Positions 26,195 to 35,007 of a DNA stretch of 64,000 nucleotides are shown here, in pieces. Both the position numbers and the translations under genes were made by a program. Source of the DNA: Woeseiaceae bacterium (lineage in GTDB: Bacteria; Pseudomonadota; Gammaproteobacteria; Steroidobacterales; Woeseiaceae); contig JASJCQ010000004.1 of NCBI GenBank assembly GCA_030065915.1, positions 186,001 through 250,000 on the forward strand, read 5' to 3'. Each line of letters begins with the position of its first letter. Position 1 is the first letter of the stretch. The notes below the pieces were generated by a model. It was not told the DNA's origin, ran no database searches, and worked only from the letters and a program-made list of their open reading frames with translations.

Positions 26195-27865
26195 CTAGTC
26201 TCGTGCCAGTCGCGGCGTGGCCAGTCGCGGTGTATCGGCAGGCGCCAACAGCCCATTGATGATGATCTGCGTCTGGCTGCCGGCAAAACCATCGACCTCC
26301 AGCCGATTGTCGCGTTGAAACTCGCGAACCCGTTGCTCGAGGCTTTCGTCGTAAGCGGTCGAGTTGGCTGGTGTCGACGCGTACCGCGGATCGATCGCGG
26401 CGAGACTCTGTCGGAGCCAGCGCACATTGATGTGATCGGTGCCGGGAAACAGAGCGATCGCCTGACCGTTGGGCGGGCGCCACAGTACCAGGAACTGTCC
26501 GCGCCAGAAACGGCTGACGTCGGAAACGGAATGACTGACCTCGACGCCGCCAACCGACAGCAGTGCCTGGTTGCCCTGTAACGCTTTGAGCAGGACATGG
26601 TGCGCCTGCCCTGCGTCGTCGATCAGTTCGAGAACGGCGGGCCGATCGAGCTGGCGCAGCATGCCCATCGAGCCCCGCTGCCTAAGACACTCGAATCCCC
26701 GCGAGCGAATCGTGTTGCAGTCGCCGGCTTCCGCATCGACGCCCCAAAGCGCCTGCAACTCGGCATAGCTTCTCGCTGCGGTGGTCAGTGCGCTGGCCAT
26801 GACCAACTGCTCGCCGAGTGCCGGAGCGGCGGGTTCAATCGTCTCGACCGGCGGCTCCAGCTCCTCCGGCTGCTCCGGTTCGGGTTCCGGCTCGGGTTCA
26901 GGTTGAGCCTCGGCAGCGACGACAGTTTCAGGGAGGCTCGCATGAATCGGAGTACCCTGTTGGCTGATGAACCAGTACAGGCCGGTACCGATCGTCAGGA
27001 TGCTCAGTACGCCAAACGTCGGCGCCATCCAGTGGCGCCACATCGCGATGTCCTCGGTGCCGGCGATTTCCGAGGCGGCGCGGCGAACGATCGAACGTGT
27101 CACCCGCCTGGACTCTCGCGCGTATGCGCCGAGCAGAGCCCGGTCACAGATGACGTTGATCAGTCTCGGAATGCCCTGCGACAACTGGAACACCGTTCGC
27201 ATGGCTGCCGTATCGAACACATCATTGAGCGCGCCGGCGACCCGAAGTCGATGGCGAATGTACGCCTCGGTCTCTTTGCGGCTCAGCGGTTCGAGGTGAT
27301 AGCGGCCAGTGATCCGCTGCGCGAGCTGCCGCAGGTCGTTCCTGGCCAGCAACTCCCTGAGCTCAGGCTGCCCGATCAGGATGATCTGCAGCAACTTCTG
27401 TTTGGCCGTCTCGAGGTTAGTTAGCAGGCGTACCTGTTCCAGCACGTTGGGCGACAGGTTCTGTGCCTCGTCGACGATCAGAATGACCCTTCGACCCTCT
27501 GCGTGCGCCTTCAGCAGGTAGGCGTTGAGGGCGTCGGTCATCGACTTGATGCTGTCGATGTCTACGTCGTTGTCGACGGCGAGTTCCTCGGCGATCGTCG
27601 CGAGAAACTCCTTCACGGAGATCTGCGGATTCAGGACAACCGCCACGTCTGCATTGTCGGGGAGTCGGTTCTGCAGCAGGGTCCGCACCAGCGTCGTTTT
27701 GCCGGTGCCGACTTCGCCAGTGAGCTGCACGAAGCCACCGCTCTCGGTGACACCGTAAACGAGGTGTGCGAGCGCCTCGCCATGCCGCTCGCTCATAAAC
27801 AGGTAGCGCGGGTCCGGCGTTATCGAAAACGGCTTTTCATTGAGACCGAAGAAGCTCGTGTACAT
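26195..27865 (-). CDS. gspA: General secretion pathway ATPase GspA (ExeA)
   Basis: A 556-residue AAA ATPase beginning MYTSFFGLNEKPFSITPDP, the ExeA signature. Walker A TGEVGTGKTTLVR lies near residue 50, Walker B is VILIVDEAQNL, and a sensor region follows. A transmembrane helix at about 275-295 leads to a periplasmic low-complexity Glu-Pro stretch (about 315-345) and a C-terminal peptidoglycan-binding domain (YDESLEQRVREFQRD then VDGFAGSQTQIIINGLL). With GspB it helps the secretin cross the cell wall. Confidence 0.9.
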   Translation of the reverse strand: MYTSFFGLNEKPFSITPDPRYLFMSERHGEALAHLVYGVTESGGFVQLTGEVGTGKTTLVRTLLQNRLPDNADVAVVLNPQISVKEFLATIAEELAVDNDVDIDSIKSMTDALNAYLLKAHAEGRRVILIVDEAQNLSPNVLEQVRLLTNLETAKQKLLQIILIGQPELRELLARNDLRQLAQRITGRYHLEPLSRKETEAYIRHRLRVAGALNDVFDTAAMRTVFQLSQGIPRLINVICDRALLGAYARESRRVTRSIVRRAASEIAGTEDIAMWRHWMAPTFGVLSILTIGTGLYWFISQQGTPIHASLPETVVAAEAQPEPEPEPEPEQPEELEPPVETIEPAAPALGEQLVMASALTTAARSYAELQALWGVDAEAGDCNTIRSRGFECLRQRGSMGMLRQLDRPAVLELIDDAGQAHHVLLKALQGNQALLSVGGVEVSHSVSDVSRFWRGQFLVLWRPPNGQAIALFPGTDHINVRWLRQSLAAIDPRYASTPANSTAYDESLEQRVREFQRDNRLEVDGFAGSQTQIIINGLLAPADTPRLATPRLARD

Positions 27866-28088
27866 ATTCTTATCGACTTACCCTCGGGTCGGCCGCTCAT
27901 TCTAACCTATTCGGAGGCCCTCATTGCCCGTCGGGCCCGGAAGCTCCGATCCGGAGCGATCGATCGTACCAGAGCGGCCGCGGGTCACCGGTTGCTCATG
28001 GTTGAGTCTATCGCTCTATGGCTGCCGCGAGCTACCCGTTACTGATGTCGAGTCTGTCGCTCAACCCTTGCCGCGAGTCAACGGTTTC
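27866..28088. other. Intergenic region between gspA and dinB
   Basis: About 223 bases with no supported gene. It holds a perfect small hairpin, GCTCCG at 27943-27948 and CGGAGC at 27952-27957, and a second compact one (GCCCG T CGGGC) just before it, but no T-run for an intrinsic terminator on the minus strand. It probably contains the end of the ispA-dinB transcript and the gspA promoter. Confidence 0.4.
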
Positions 28089-29255
28089 TTACGATGTGTC
28101 TATCGTACGGGCCCGCCCGAGTGCTTTGTCGCCAAATCGTTGCCGGATCTCGTCGACGGTACTGTCTACTCGCGTCGAGGAAGGCTGCGAATCCGCCGAG
28201 AAAAGATCCTGTTGCGAGGCTTCGACGAGCTTCGCGCCGCCAATACCGAGCAGTCGAATCCTGGCCGACGGGTTGCTCGCTCGCCACTCGGCCAGCAGAG
28301 AGCGACCGGCCGCATAGATGACGTCCGTGCTGTTCGTGGGCGGTCGCATGGCCCGCTGCCGGGTGCAGGTTGTGAAGTCTGACTCGCGGATCTTTATGTG
28401 CACCGTTCCCGCGCTAAGCCCGGCTTTTCTCATCCGGCTCGTGCATCGCTCAGTCAGGGCGAGCAGGGCTCTTTCCATATCAGCCGTATGCTCGAGGTCC
28501 CGATCGAAAGTCTCTTCGGCGCTGATCGACTTCTCTTCACGATCCGGCTGGACCGGCCGCTCGTCGATGCCGCTCGCTCGGGCGATGGTCTTCGCCGTGT
28601 ATCGACCGAAGATCGGGCGCAGTCGATTTTCCGGACAGGTTCTAAGGTCGCCGACCGTGGAAATGCCCGCCGTGCTCAGGCGGGACAGCGTTTCCCTGCC
28701 GATGCCCGGTATGACGGACACCGGCAACGGGTCGAGCACAGCATTCACGCGGTCAGCGGGTATGACGACGAGACCGTCGGGTTTGTCGAGGTCAGATGCG
28801 ATCTTGGCGACGAGCTTATTGGCAGCAACGCCGACCGATGCGCAGAGCCCGGTCGTCTCGAACACCTGTTCCTTTATCGCAGCGGCGATGCATTCGCCGC
28901 TGCCAAACAGCCGCAAACTGTCGGTTACGTCAATGAACGCCTCATCGAGCGACAGACCTTCGACGAGCGGAGAAAAGGATCGAAAGACGTCGAAGACCTG
29001 TTTTGATATCTCCTTATAGACGTTCATGCGCGGCCTGACGCGTTCGAGCTGCGGACAACGACGCAGCGCCTCCCGGATCGGCATAGCAGATCGCACGCCG
29101 AACTCACGAGCCTCGTAGCTGGCTGCGGCCACGACGCCCCGGTTACTGGTCCCGCCTACGGCGACGGGTTTGCCACGCAGCTCCGGGTTGTCGCGTTGTT
29201 CAACCGATGCATAAAACGCATCCATATCCACGTGCAGGACGCATCGGGTATCCAC
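28089..29255 (-). CDS. dinB: DNA polymerase IV
   Basis: Y-family translesion polymerase, 388 residues. Catalytic motifs are LHVDMDAFYASVEQ and SLDEAFIDVT; SVGVAANKLVAKIASD and the helix-hairpin-helix VIPGIGRETLSRL follow, then the little-finger domain. The C-terminus (about 350-388) lacks an obvious QxxLF-type beta-clamp motif except perhaps SQQDLFS. The start is GTG, whose G is shared with the TAG stop of ispA, so translation is coupled to isoprenoid synthesis. No LexA box is evident at this internal position. Confidence 0.94.
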   Translation of the reverse strand: MDTRCVLHVDMDAFYASVEQRDNPELRGKPVAVGGTSNRGVVAAASYEAREFGVRSAMPIREALRRCPQLERVRPRMNVYKEISKQVFDVFRSFSPLVEGLSLDEAFIDVTDSLRLFGSGECIAAAIKEQVFETTGLCASVGVAANKLVAKIASDLDKPDGLVVIPADRVNAVLDPLPVSVIPGIGRETLSRLSTAGISTVGDLRTCPENRLRPIFGRYTAKTIARASGIDERPVQPDREEKSISAEETFDRDLEHTADMERALLALTERCTSRMRKAGLSAGTVHIKIRESDFTTCTRQRAMRPPTNSTDVIYAAGRSLLAEWRASNPSARIRLLGIGGAKLVEASQQDLFSADSQPSSTRVDSTVDEIRQRFGDKALGRARTIDTS

Positions 29256-30136
29256 TAGTTGCGTCGCTCCACGATGAAGTGTGCGAGCCAGCGCAATGGC
29301 TCTGCTGAGTCGCCGAAACGGTCGATAGCGGCCAGCCCCGTACTCATGAGCTCGTTACATCGCTGGTGCGATGCTTCCAGTCCGACAATCGATGGATAAC
29401 TGGACTTGTCGAGCTTCTTGTCGCTGCCGGCCGGCTTGCCGATGACCTCGGTATCGCCCTCGACGTCGAGAATGTCGTCCCTGATCTGGAAGGCCAGCCC
29501 AAGCGACTCCGCAAAGGTCCGGATCGCCAGCCGCTCGTCTTTGTCTATGTCTGGTGACAGTGTCGCCGCAGACATCACCGACGCTTCGATCAGCGCGCCC
29601 GTCTTGAGCGCAAACATCGTCTCGATATCCGCAGGACTCAGTTTCTTGCCCTCCGCGTCGAGATCGAGCGATTGCCCGCCGGTCATTCCGAGAGAGCCAC
29701 AGGCCGTGGCAAGGATGTCTATCAGTCTGAGGCGCCTTTCCGCGGGTATTCCGTCTGCACGCGCGAGCACGGCAAAAGCCAGCGGTTGCAATGCATCGGC
29801 GGCGAGAATCGCGGTTGCTTCGTCGAATTTCCGATGCACGGTCGGCTGCCCGCGACGGAGGTCGTCGTCATCCATGGCGGGCAGGTCGTCATGCACGAGC
29901 GAGAACGCGTGAATCAGTTCGATCGCAACGGCCGGCGCATCGAGGAGTTCAGCCTCGACACCAAGACTCTCACCGGCGGCGTACACCAGCAGCGGACGCA
30001 CACGCTTACCACCGTTGAAGACGGCATAGCGCATGGCCTCATGCAGTCGCGCAGGCGGTTGCCGGTCGCCGGGCAATGCGTCGTCCAGCCGGTCATTGAT
30101 TCGCTGGGTGTATTCCCTGATGCGCTCGTCGAACAA
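29255..30136 (-). CDS. ispA: Farnesyl diphosphate synthase
   Basis: Condenses IPP with DMAPP and then with geranyl diphosphate; 293 residues. The first aspartate-rich motif is HDDLPAMDDDDLRRG, the second is IRDDILDVEGD, and GGKRVRPLLVYAA is the substrate-binding start. It lies divergent to the mevalonate genes, with about 97 bases between, so it takes the IPP/DMAPP made by its neighbours. Confidence 0.95.
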   Translation of the reverse strand: MFDERIREYTQRINDRLDDALPGDRQPPARLHEAMRYAVFNGGKRVRPLLVYAAGESLGVEAELLDAPAVAIELIHAFSLVHDDLPAMDDDDLRRGQPTVHRKFDEATAILAADALQPLAFAVLARADGIPAERRLRLIDILATACGSLGMTGGQSLDLDAEGKKLSPADIETMFALKTGALIEASVMSAATLSPDIDKDERLAIRTFAESLGLAFQIRDDILDVEGDTEVIGKPAGSDKKLDKSSYPSIVGLEASHQRCNELMSTGLAAIDRFGDSAEPLRWLAHFIVERRN

Positions 30137-30200
30137 AGGTCTCTCCTGACAGATGGCGTAGCGTACACGATTGGCTGCCGCGACCCGAGTCCCGGTGGGC

Positions 30201-30206
30201 TATAAT
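30201..30206 (+). promoter_or_regulatory. Candidate -10 box of the mevalonate operon
   Basis: A perfect TATAAT 27 bases upstream of the mvaD start in the ispA-mvaD divergent region. No clear -35 box lies at 16-18 bases; the nearest TTGGCT is 25 bases away. The operon may need an activator or use a weak -35. Confidence 0.45.
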
Positions 30207-30233
30207 CGCCTGCTTTCGCAAGCGGACAGAATC

Positions 30234-31187
30234 ATGCGGGAAACGGCGACCGCCCAACCCAATATTGCCCTCATCAAGTACTGGGGAAAGCGCGATACAG
30301 AACTGAATCTCCCCGCTGTCGGATCGATCTCGATAACCCTATCGGACTTGTTCACCAGCATGACGGTGGAGTTCGAGGACAACCTCGAACAGGACGAGCT
30401 GCACCTCAACAACGAGCAGAACGACAAGCTCCTGCCGAGATTGAGCCATGCGATTGATATCGCCGCAGGCGGAGATCGGCCCAGGGCCCGGATAAGCAGT
30501 GAATGCAACTTCCCGATTGCCGCCGGCCTCGCGTCTTCAGCCTCGTCGTTCGCCGCCGTTGTCGTGGCCGCGAGCGCGGCGATGGGAATCGAGCGTTCCG
30601 TCGGTGAGCTTGCCAACCTCGCCGGCCGGGCCTCCGGCAGCGCCGCGCGGTCGCTCTACGGGGGCTTCGTTGAGCTCGAGAATAGCGGGGACGCTGTCGT
30701 TGTCAGCGAGCTGTTGCCGGCCGACGCCTGGCCGCTCGACGTGGTCGTTGCAGTGACTGAAACCGGACCGAAACCCGTTGGCTCGACCGAGGCCATGGAG
30801 ATCAGCCGCAGGACATCACCCTTCTACGAACGCTGGGTGGGCGACCAGGCCGACGATCTCGCCAGTGCCCGCAACGCAATTGCGGCCAGAGACTTCGCCG
30901 CGCTTGCGTCTGTCGCGGAACACAACTGCCTCAAGATGCACTCCGTCATGTGGTCGTCGAGACCACCGATCGTGTATTGGAACGATGCAACCCTGGCCTG
31001 TCTGCAAACCATCCGGCAGCTGCAGTCCGACGGCGTCGACGTGTTCTTCACGATAGACGCCGGCCCGCAGGTGAAAGCGGTTTGCGACACGGCGGATACC
31101 GACACGGTAGAAACAGCGCTGCGCGCGACCGACGGTGTACGGGACATTCTGCGAAGCGGTCTCGGCGAAGGCGCAAGGCTCAGGTAG
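30234..31187 (+). CDS. mvaD: Diphosphomevalonate decarboxylase
   Basis: ATP-dependent decarboxylation of mevalonate diphosphate to IPP; 317 residues, GHMP kinase superfamily. It begins with the characteristic AQPNIALIKYWGKRDTELNL and has the ATP loop AAGLASSASSFAAVVVA near residue 100, plus GRASGSAARSLYGGFVE. The ATG at 30234 is chosen; upstream codons precede the TATAAT box. It abuts the phosphomevalonate kinase gene without a gap. Confidence 0.95.
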   Translation: MRETATAQPNIALIKYWGKRDTELNLPAVGSISITLSDLFTSMTVEFEDNLEQDELHLNNEQNDKLLPRLSHAIDIAAGGDRPRARISSECNFPIAAGLASSASSFAAVVVAASAAMGIERSVGELANLAGRASGSAARSLYGGFVELENSGDAVVVSELLPADAWPLDVVVAVTETGPKPVGSTEAMEISRRTSPFYERWVGDQADDLASARNAIAARDFAALASVAEHNCLKMHSVMWSSRPPIVYWNDATLACLQTIRQLQSDGVDVFFTIDAGPQVKAVCDTADTDTVETALRATDGVRDILRSGLGEGARLR

Positions 31188-32177
31188 ATGCGTCGTTCGA
31201 TCGTCGCCAGCGCGCCAGGCAAGGCCGTCCTCTCGGGTGAGTATGCCGTACTCGACGGCGCGCCGGCTGTCGCAATGGCCGTCAATCGACGCGCGGTCGT
31301 ACGCGTCGAGCCCGGCGACGAAGATCATCATATCGTCGAAGCACCCGGCTTCTCGGCGACGATCGGTCGCTTTACAATCGAGCCGTCAGGGCTTCGTTGG
31401 CTCGACGGAGGTGAGGACTACGCGCTGTTTGAGGCGGTGCTGACCGCCGGCGGTGTACGCCTGACCGACACCTGCCGTTTCACACTCGATACCGAGGCGT
31501 TCCGCGACAAGGACAACGGCGACAAACTCGGTTTGGGATCCAGCGCTGCTTTATCGGCTGCGCTGGCGTTCGCCCTGTCCGAATGCGATGAGCAGGACTC
31601 GCACCCGATGGTCGCGGCAGTGGGGGGGCATCGCGAATTCCAGGGTGGCAGCGGCTCGGGCGTCGATGTTGCCACGTCCCTTGCCGGTGGTCTTATCGAG
31701 TACCGGATGGGTGAGTCGGGCTGGCTCTTGCTGGACTGGCCGGAGGATCTCCATGCCTGCTTCTACTACTCGGGCGTTTCCGCGGACACACGAGCGCGTT
31801 TAGCGCGCCTTGGTTCGGCAGCCAAGGACCCGACGCGACTCGACCTGGCTGAGGCTTCATCCAGGCTCGTCGAGCGCTGGAGGACGTCGCATGCGGAGTC
31901 GATCCTCACCGAGCTCAGGCGCTATGTCGACGCGCTCAAGCACTTCAGCGATGCCCACGAGCTGGACATTTTCGGTGCAGGCCACGACCGGATGGCGGAA
32001 TCGGCGCGAGAGCTCGAGCTCGTTTACAAGCCAAGCGGTGCCGGCGGTGGCGACGTCGGTGTCGTGTTTGGTAGTGACCGCATGAGCGTCGAGGTGTTCT
32101 CGTCCGTTGCCGAGTCCCTGGGATTTCACCCACTCGATATCGAGCTTGACCCGCTGGGCGCCCGTGTGTCGCAATGA
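31188..32177 (+). CDS. Phosphomevalonate kinase
   Basis: GHMP-family kinase of 329 residues. It begins IVASAPGKAVLSGEYAVLDG, has the ATP loop LGLGSSAALSAALAFAL near residue 110, GGHREFQGGSGSGVDVATSL, and the C-terminal KPSGAGGGDVGVVFGSD. The last is typical of phosphomevalonate kinase rather than mevalonate kinase. Assignment is reinforced by the mevalonate kinase being present as the second half of the next protein. It overlaps that gene by four bases. Confidence 0.88.
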   Translation: MRRSIVASAPGKAVLSGEYAVLDGAPAVAMAVNRRAVVRVEPGDEDHHIVEAPGFSATIGRFTIEPSGLRWLDGGEDYALFEAVLTAGGVRLTDTCRFTLDTEAFRDKDNGDKLGLGSSAALSAALAFALSECDEQDSHPMVAAVGGHREFQGGSGSGVDVATSLAGGLIEYRMGESGWLLLDWPEDLHACFYYSGVSADTRARLARLGSAAKDPTRLDLAEASSRLVERWRTSHAESILTELRRYVDALKHFSDAHELDIFGAGHDRMAESARELELVYKPSGAGGGDVGVVFGSDRMSVEVFSSVAESLGFHPLDIELDPLGARVSQ

Positions 32178-34402
32178 CTGACATGAAAGGATCCAGGGTT
32201 CGCGGCCTGTACCGCATGAGCGTGTCGGAGCGCATTGATGTGCTGCAGGAGCAAGGATGGCTCGACGAGGCGTCCGCGGATGCGCTGCGGGACGGTCGCC
32301 ACCTGATCTCGCCGACGGCTGCGGACAAGGTGATCGAGAATGTCGTCGGTTGTTTCGCGCTGCCATTCGCCGTTGCGCCAAACTTCATCGTCAACGAGCA
32401 GGACTACATCGTACCGCTGGTGGTCGAGGAGCCATCGATTGTCGCCGGGCTCTCCGCCGCGGCGCGCCTGGCGCACCGCACCGGCGGCTTCCATGCGCAT
32501 TGCGATGAATCGATGCTGGCCGGTCAGGTCCACGTTAGTGAGCTCAAGGACTCGCGCTTTGCACTGCAGTGCCTCGAAGCGGAGCGCGACAAGCTGCTGA
32601 AAGCGGCCAATGCCGTGCACCCGCGGCTGGCCGAGCGCGGCGGCGGCGTGCGGGATATCGAGTTCCGCGAACTCGAGCTCCCGGACGACAAGCCGGCGGT
32701 TACGGTAACGGTGCTGGTCGACACCTGCGATGCAATGGGCGCGAATCTTGTGAATACGATCTGCGAGGCAATCGCACCGGACATCGCGGCGATCAGCGGT
32801 GGCGAGATCGCGATGCGCATTCTGTCGAACCTGGCGGATCGTTCCCTCGTTACCGCGAGCGTGACCTATCCATTATCGATGTTGCTGGCTACCGGACGAT
32901 CGGGGACAGAGCTCAGGGACGCGATTGTGCTGGCGAACGATATCGCTCGTGCTGACGTCTACCGGGCAACGACGCATAACAAGGGCATCATGAACGGCAT
33001 CGATCCGCTGGCGATCGCGACCGGCAACGACTGGCGGGCGATCGAAGCGGGCGCGCATGCCTACGCGGCCTCCAGCGGCCGGTATCAGCCGTTGACACAA
33101 TGGACCGTTAGCGATGATGGCGACCTGCACGGCGAGATCTGCCTGCCGCTCAAGGTGGGGACGGTGGGCGGCACGCTGGCCGCCAATCCGGCCGCAGAGA
33201 TGGCGTTGGCGATGACGGGCGTTCGCTCGGCCGGCGAGTTGGCGAAGCTGATGGCCGCCGTCGGCCTGGCGCAGAACTTTGCCGCGCTGCGCGCGCTGGC
33301 GAGCAGCGGCATACAGCACGGTCATATGCGACTGCACGCGAGGAGCCTGGTGGCTGCTGCAGGGACGCCCGCACACCTGTTCGACGAGGCCAGCGCCAAG
33401 CTGGTCGCGAGTGGCGAGATCAAGGATTGGAAAGCTGCGGAAATTCTCGACGAGCTGAAGGCGCGCGAGCAGGCGGACTCGAAGCCCGGCGCGTCGGCCG
33501 CGGGCAAGGTGATCCTGCTCGGCGAGCACGCCGTCGTTTATGGCAAGCATGCACTTGCGGTCCCGGTCCGGGATGCCGTGTACGCGCGGGTCGAGCCGGC
33601 GAAAGGGCGCACGACCGTCGAAGTGCCCGACTGGAGGGCGCGTGTTGAACTGTCGGCGGATCCGGCCGCGGACGAGGGTGCGGCCGGCGCGATTCGTTGC
33701 GTTATCCGCGAGCTCGGCGTCGAAGACCGCCACTACCGGGTCGTCATACGTTCGTCGCTGCCGCGCGCCATGGGGCTCGGCTCGTCGGCGGCGGTTGCCG
33801 TTGCTGTCGTCCGGGGATTCGACGCGGCGTTGAAGCTGGGCCTCGACGACACCGAGGTGAACCGCATCGCCTACGAGTGCGAAAAGCTCGCGCACGGCAC
33901 GCCGTCCGGTGTCGATAACACCGTGTCGACCTATGCAAAGCCGCTGTTGTTCCAGCGCAAGAAGGGCTTGCAGATTCGTGAGCTGCACCCGGCCGAACCG
34001 ATGGATCTCGTCGTGGCCAGCGGTCATCAACGAGGCTTGACGCACGAGGTCGTCGCCGGAGTCCGGCGGCGCTCGGAGCTCCCCGGTTCCCGCTACTCGA
34101 AGATCTTTGACGAGATCGACGCGCTGGCGCTGGCCGGCGCCGATGCGATGGCTGCGGGTCATCTCGTCGAGCTCGGGCAGCAGATGAACGTCGCGCATGG
34201 ACTGTTGAATGCCATCGAAGTCTCTACACCCGAGCTCGAGCGCATGGTCGCCACGGCCCGTCGCGCCGGTGCGCTGGGCGCGAAGCTGACGGGCGCGGGT
34301 GGCGGCGGTTCTATCGTCGCGCTGTGTCCGGAACGGCAGGGTGAGGTTGCCGCAGCGCTTCGCCATGCCGGTTTCGACTGTATAGAATTGACCGTCTCGT
34401 AA
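32174..34402 (+). CDS. HMG-CoA reductase-mevalonate kinase fusion
   Basis: A 742-residue bifunctional enzyme that would turn HMG-CoA into phosphomevalonate. Residues about 1-430 are a class II HMG-CoA reductase: PLVVEEPSIVAG (catalytic Glu), DAMGANLVNT, ATHNKGIMNGIDP (Lys), ATGNDWRAIEAGAHAYA (Asp), GTVGG and MRLHAR (His). Residues about 436-742 are a GHMP mevalonate kinase: AAGKVILLGEHAVVYGKHA, RAMGLGSSAAVAVAVV, HGTPSGVDNTVSTY and KLTGAGGGGSIVAL. Both halves look catalytically intact, joined by a short linker (LKAREQADSKPGA). This fusion is uncommon; the two enzymes are normally separate genes. Confidence 0.93.
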   Translation: MTDMKGSRVRGLYRMSVSERIDVLQEQGWLDEASADALRDGRHLISPTAADKVIENVVGCFALPFAVAPNFIVNEQDYIVPLVVEEPSIVAGLSAAARLAHRTGGFHAHCDESMLAGQVHVSELKDSRFALQCLEAERDKLLKAANAVHPRLAERGGGVRDIEFRELELPDDKPAVTVTVLVDTCDAMGANLVNTICEAIAPDIAAISGGEIAMRILSNLADRSLVTASVTYPLSMLLATGRSGTELRDAIVLANDIARADVYRATTHNKGIMNGIDPLAIATGNDWRAIEAGAHAYAASSGRYQPLTQWTVSDDGDLHGEICLPLKVGTVGGTLAANPAAEMALAMTGVRSAGELAKLMAAVGLAQNFAALRALASSGIQHGHMRLHARSLVAAAGTPAHLFDEASAKLVASGEIKDWKAAEILDELKAREQADSKPGASAAGKVILLGEHAVVYGKHALAVPVRDAVYARVEPAKGRTTVEVPDWRARVELSADPAADEGAAGAIRCVIRELGVEDRHYRVVIRSSLPRAMGLGSSAAVAVAVVRGFDAALKLGLDDTEVNRIAYECEKLAHGTPSGVDNTVSTYAKPLLFQRKKGLQIRELHPAEPMDLVVASGHQRGLTHEVVAGVRRRSELPGSRYSKIFDEIDALALAGADAMAAGHLVELGQQMNVAHGLLNAIEVSTPELERMVATARRAGALGAKLTGAGGGGSIVALCPERQGEVAAALRHAGFDCIELTVS

Positions 34403-34417
34403 GCATCCGAACCCCAA

Positions 34418-34984
34418 ATGCAAAGCGCTAATCGAATCGTTTCATCAGAGGCCGAAGAGCTGATACTGGTGGACAGTAACGACAATCCTGTAGGACGGTT
34501 GTCGAAGGCGGCCGCTCACGACGGTGACGGACGGCTGCATCGTGCCTTTTCGGTGTTTCTTTTTAACGCCAGGGGCGAGCTGCTCCTGCAGCAACGTGGG
34601 CGAGACAAGCGCCTGTGGCCAGGCTTCTGGTCAAACAGCTGTTGCAGCCATCCTCGTGTCGGAGAGTCGATGGAGGTGGCCACGCGCAGGCGCCTCGATG
34701 ATGAACTGAATCTCGAAAGCGAGCTCGAGTACGTCTACCGTTTTAAGTACCAGGCGAACTACAGCGAGGCGGGATCGGAACACGAGCTGTGCCACGTGTT
34801 CGTCGGCAGGATCGATGACGAGGTCGTGCCCAACGCCAACGAGATCGAGGCCGTGAAATTCGTTCCCGCAGGGACGATGGCCGACCGGCTGCAGAATGAC
34901 CCTGACAGCTACACGCCGTGGTTCAAGCTGGAATGGCGGACGCTTCTGGACGAACACAGCGATGTGCTCGCTCGGTACATCTAG
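34418..34984 (+). CDS. idi: Isopentenyl-diphosphate delta-isomerase, type 1
   Basis: Interconverts IPP and DMAPP, an essential step when IPP comes only from mevalonate. The 188-residue Nudix-fold protein has LHRAFSVFLFNARGELLLQQR, the catalytic cysteine region FWSNSCCSHPRVGES, and the acidic metal site EHELCHVFVG. It starts 15 bases after the reductase-kinase gene and ends 23 bases from the convergent HMG-CoA synthase gene. Confidence 0.94.
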   Translation: MQSANRIVSSEAEELILVDSNDNPVGRLSKAAAHDGDGRLHRAFSVFLFNARGELLLQQRGRDKRLWPGFWSNSCCSHPRVGESMEVATRRRLDDELNLESELEYVYRFKYQANYSEAGSEHELCHVFVGRIDDEVVPNANEIEAVKFVPAGTMADRLQNDPDSYTPWFKLEWRTLLDEHSDVLARYI

Positions 34985-35007
34985 CGTCGCCCGGCGGAAG
35001 CGCTGAC

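Noticed and set aside
26846..26930. Glu-Pro low-complexity tract in gspA considered as a tandem repeat element
   Set aside because: It is an in-frame flexible linker between the membrane helix and the peptidoglycan-binding domain, as is common in ExeA proteins.
32873..34423. 516-codon open frame antisense to the reductase-kinase gene
   Set aside because: It is a shadow in GC-rich DNA; the plus-strand protein has full family motifs throughout and the antisense product has no recognisable domain.
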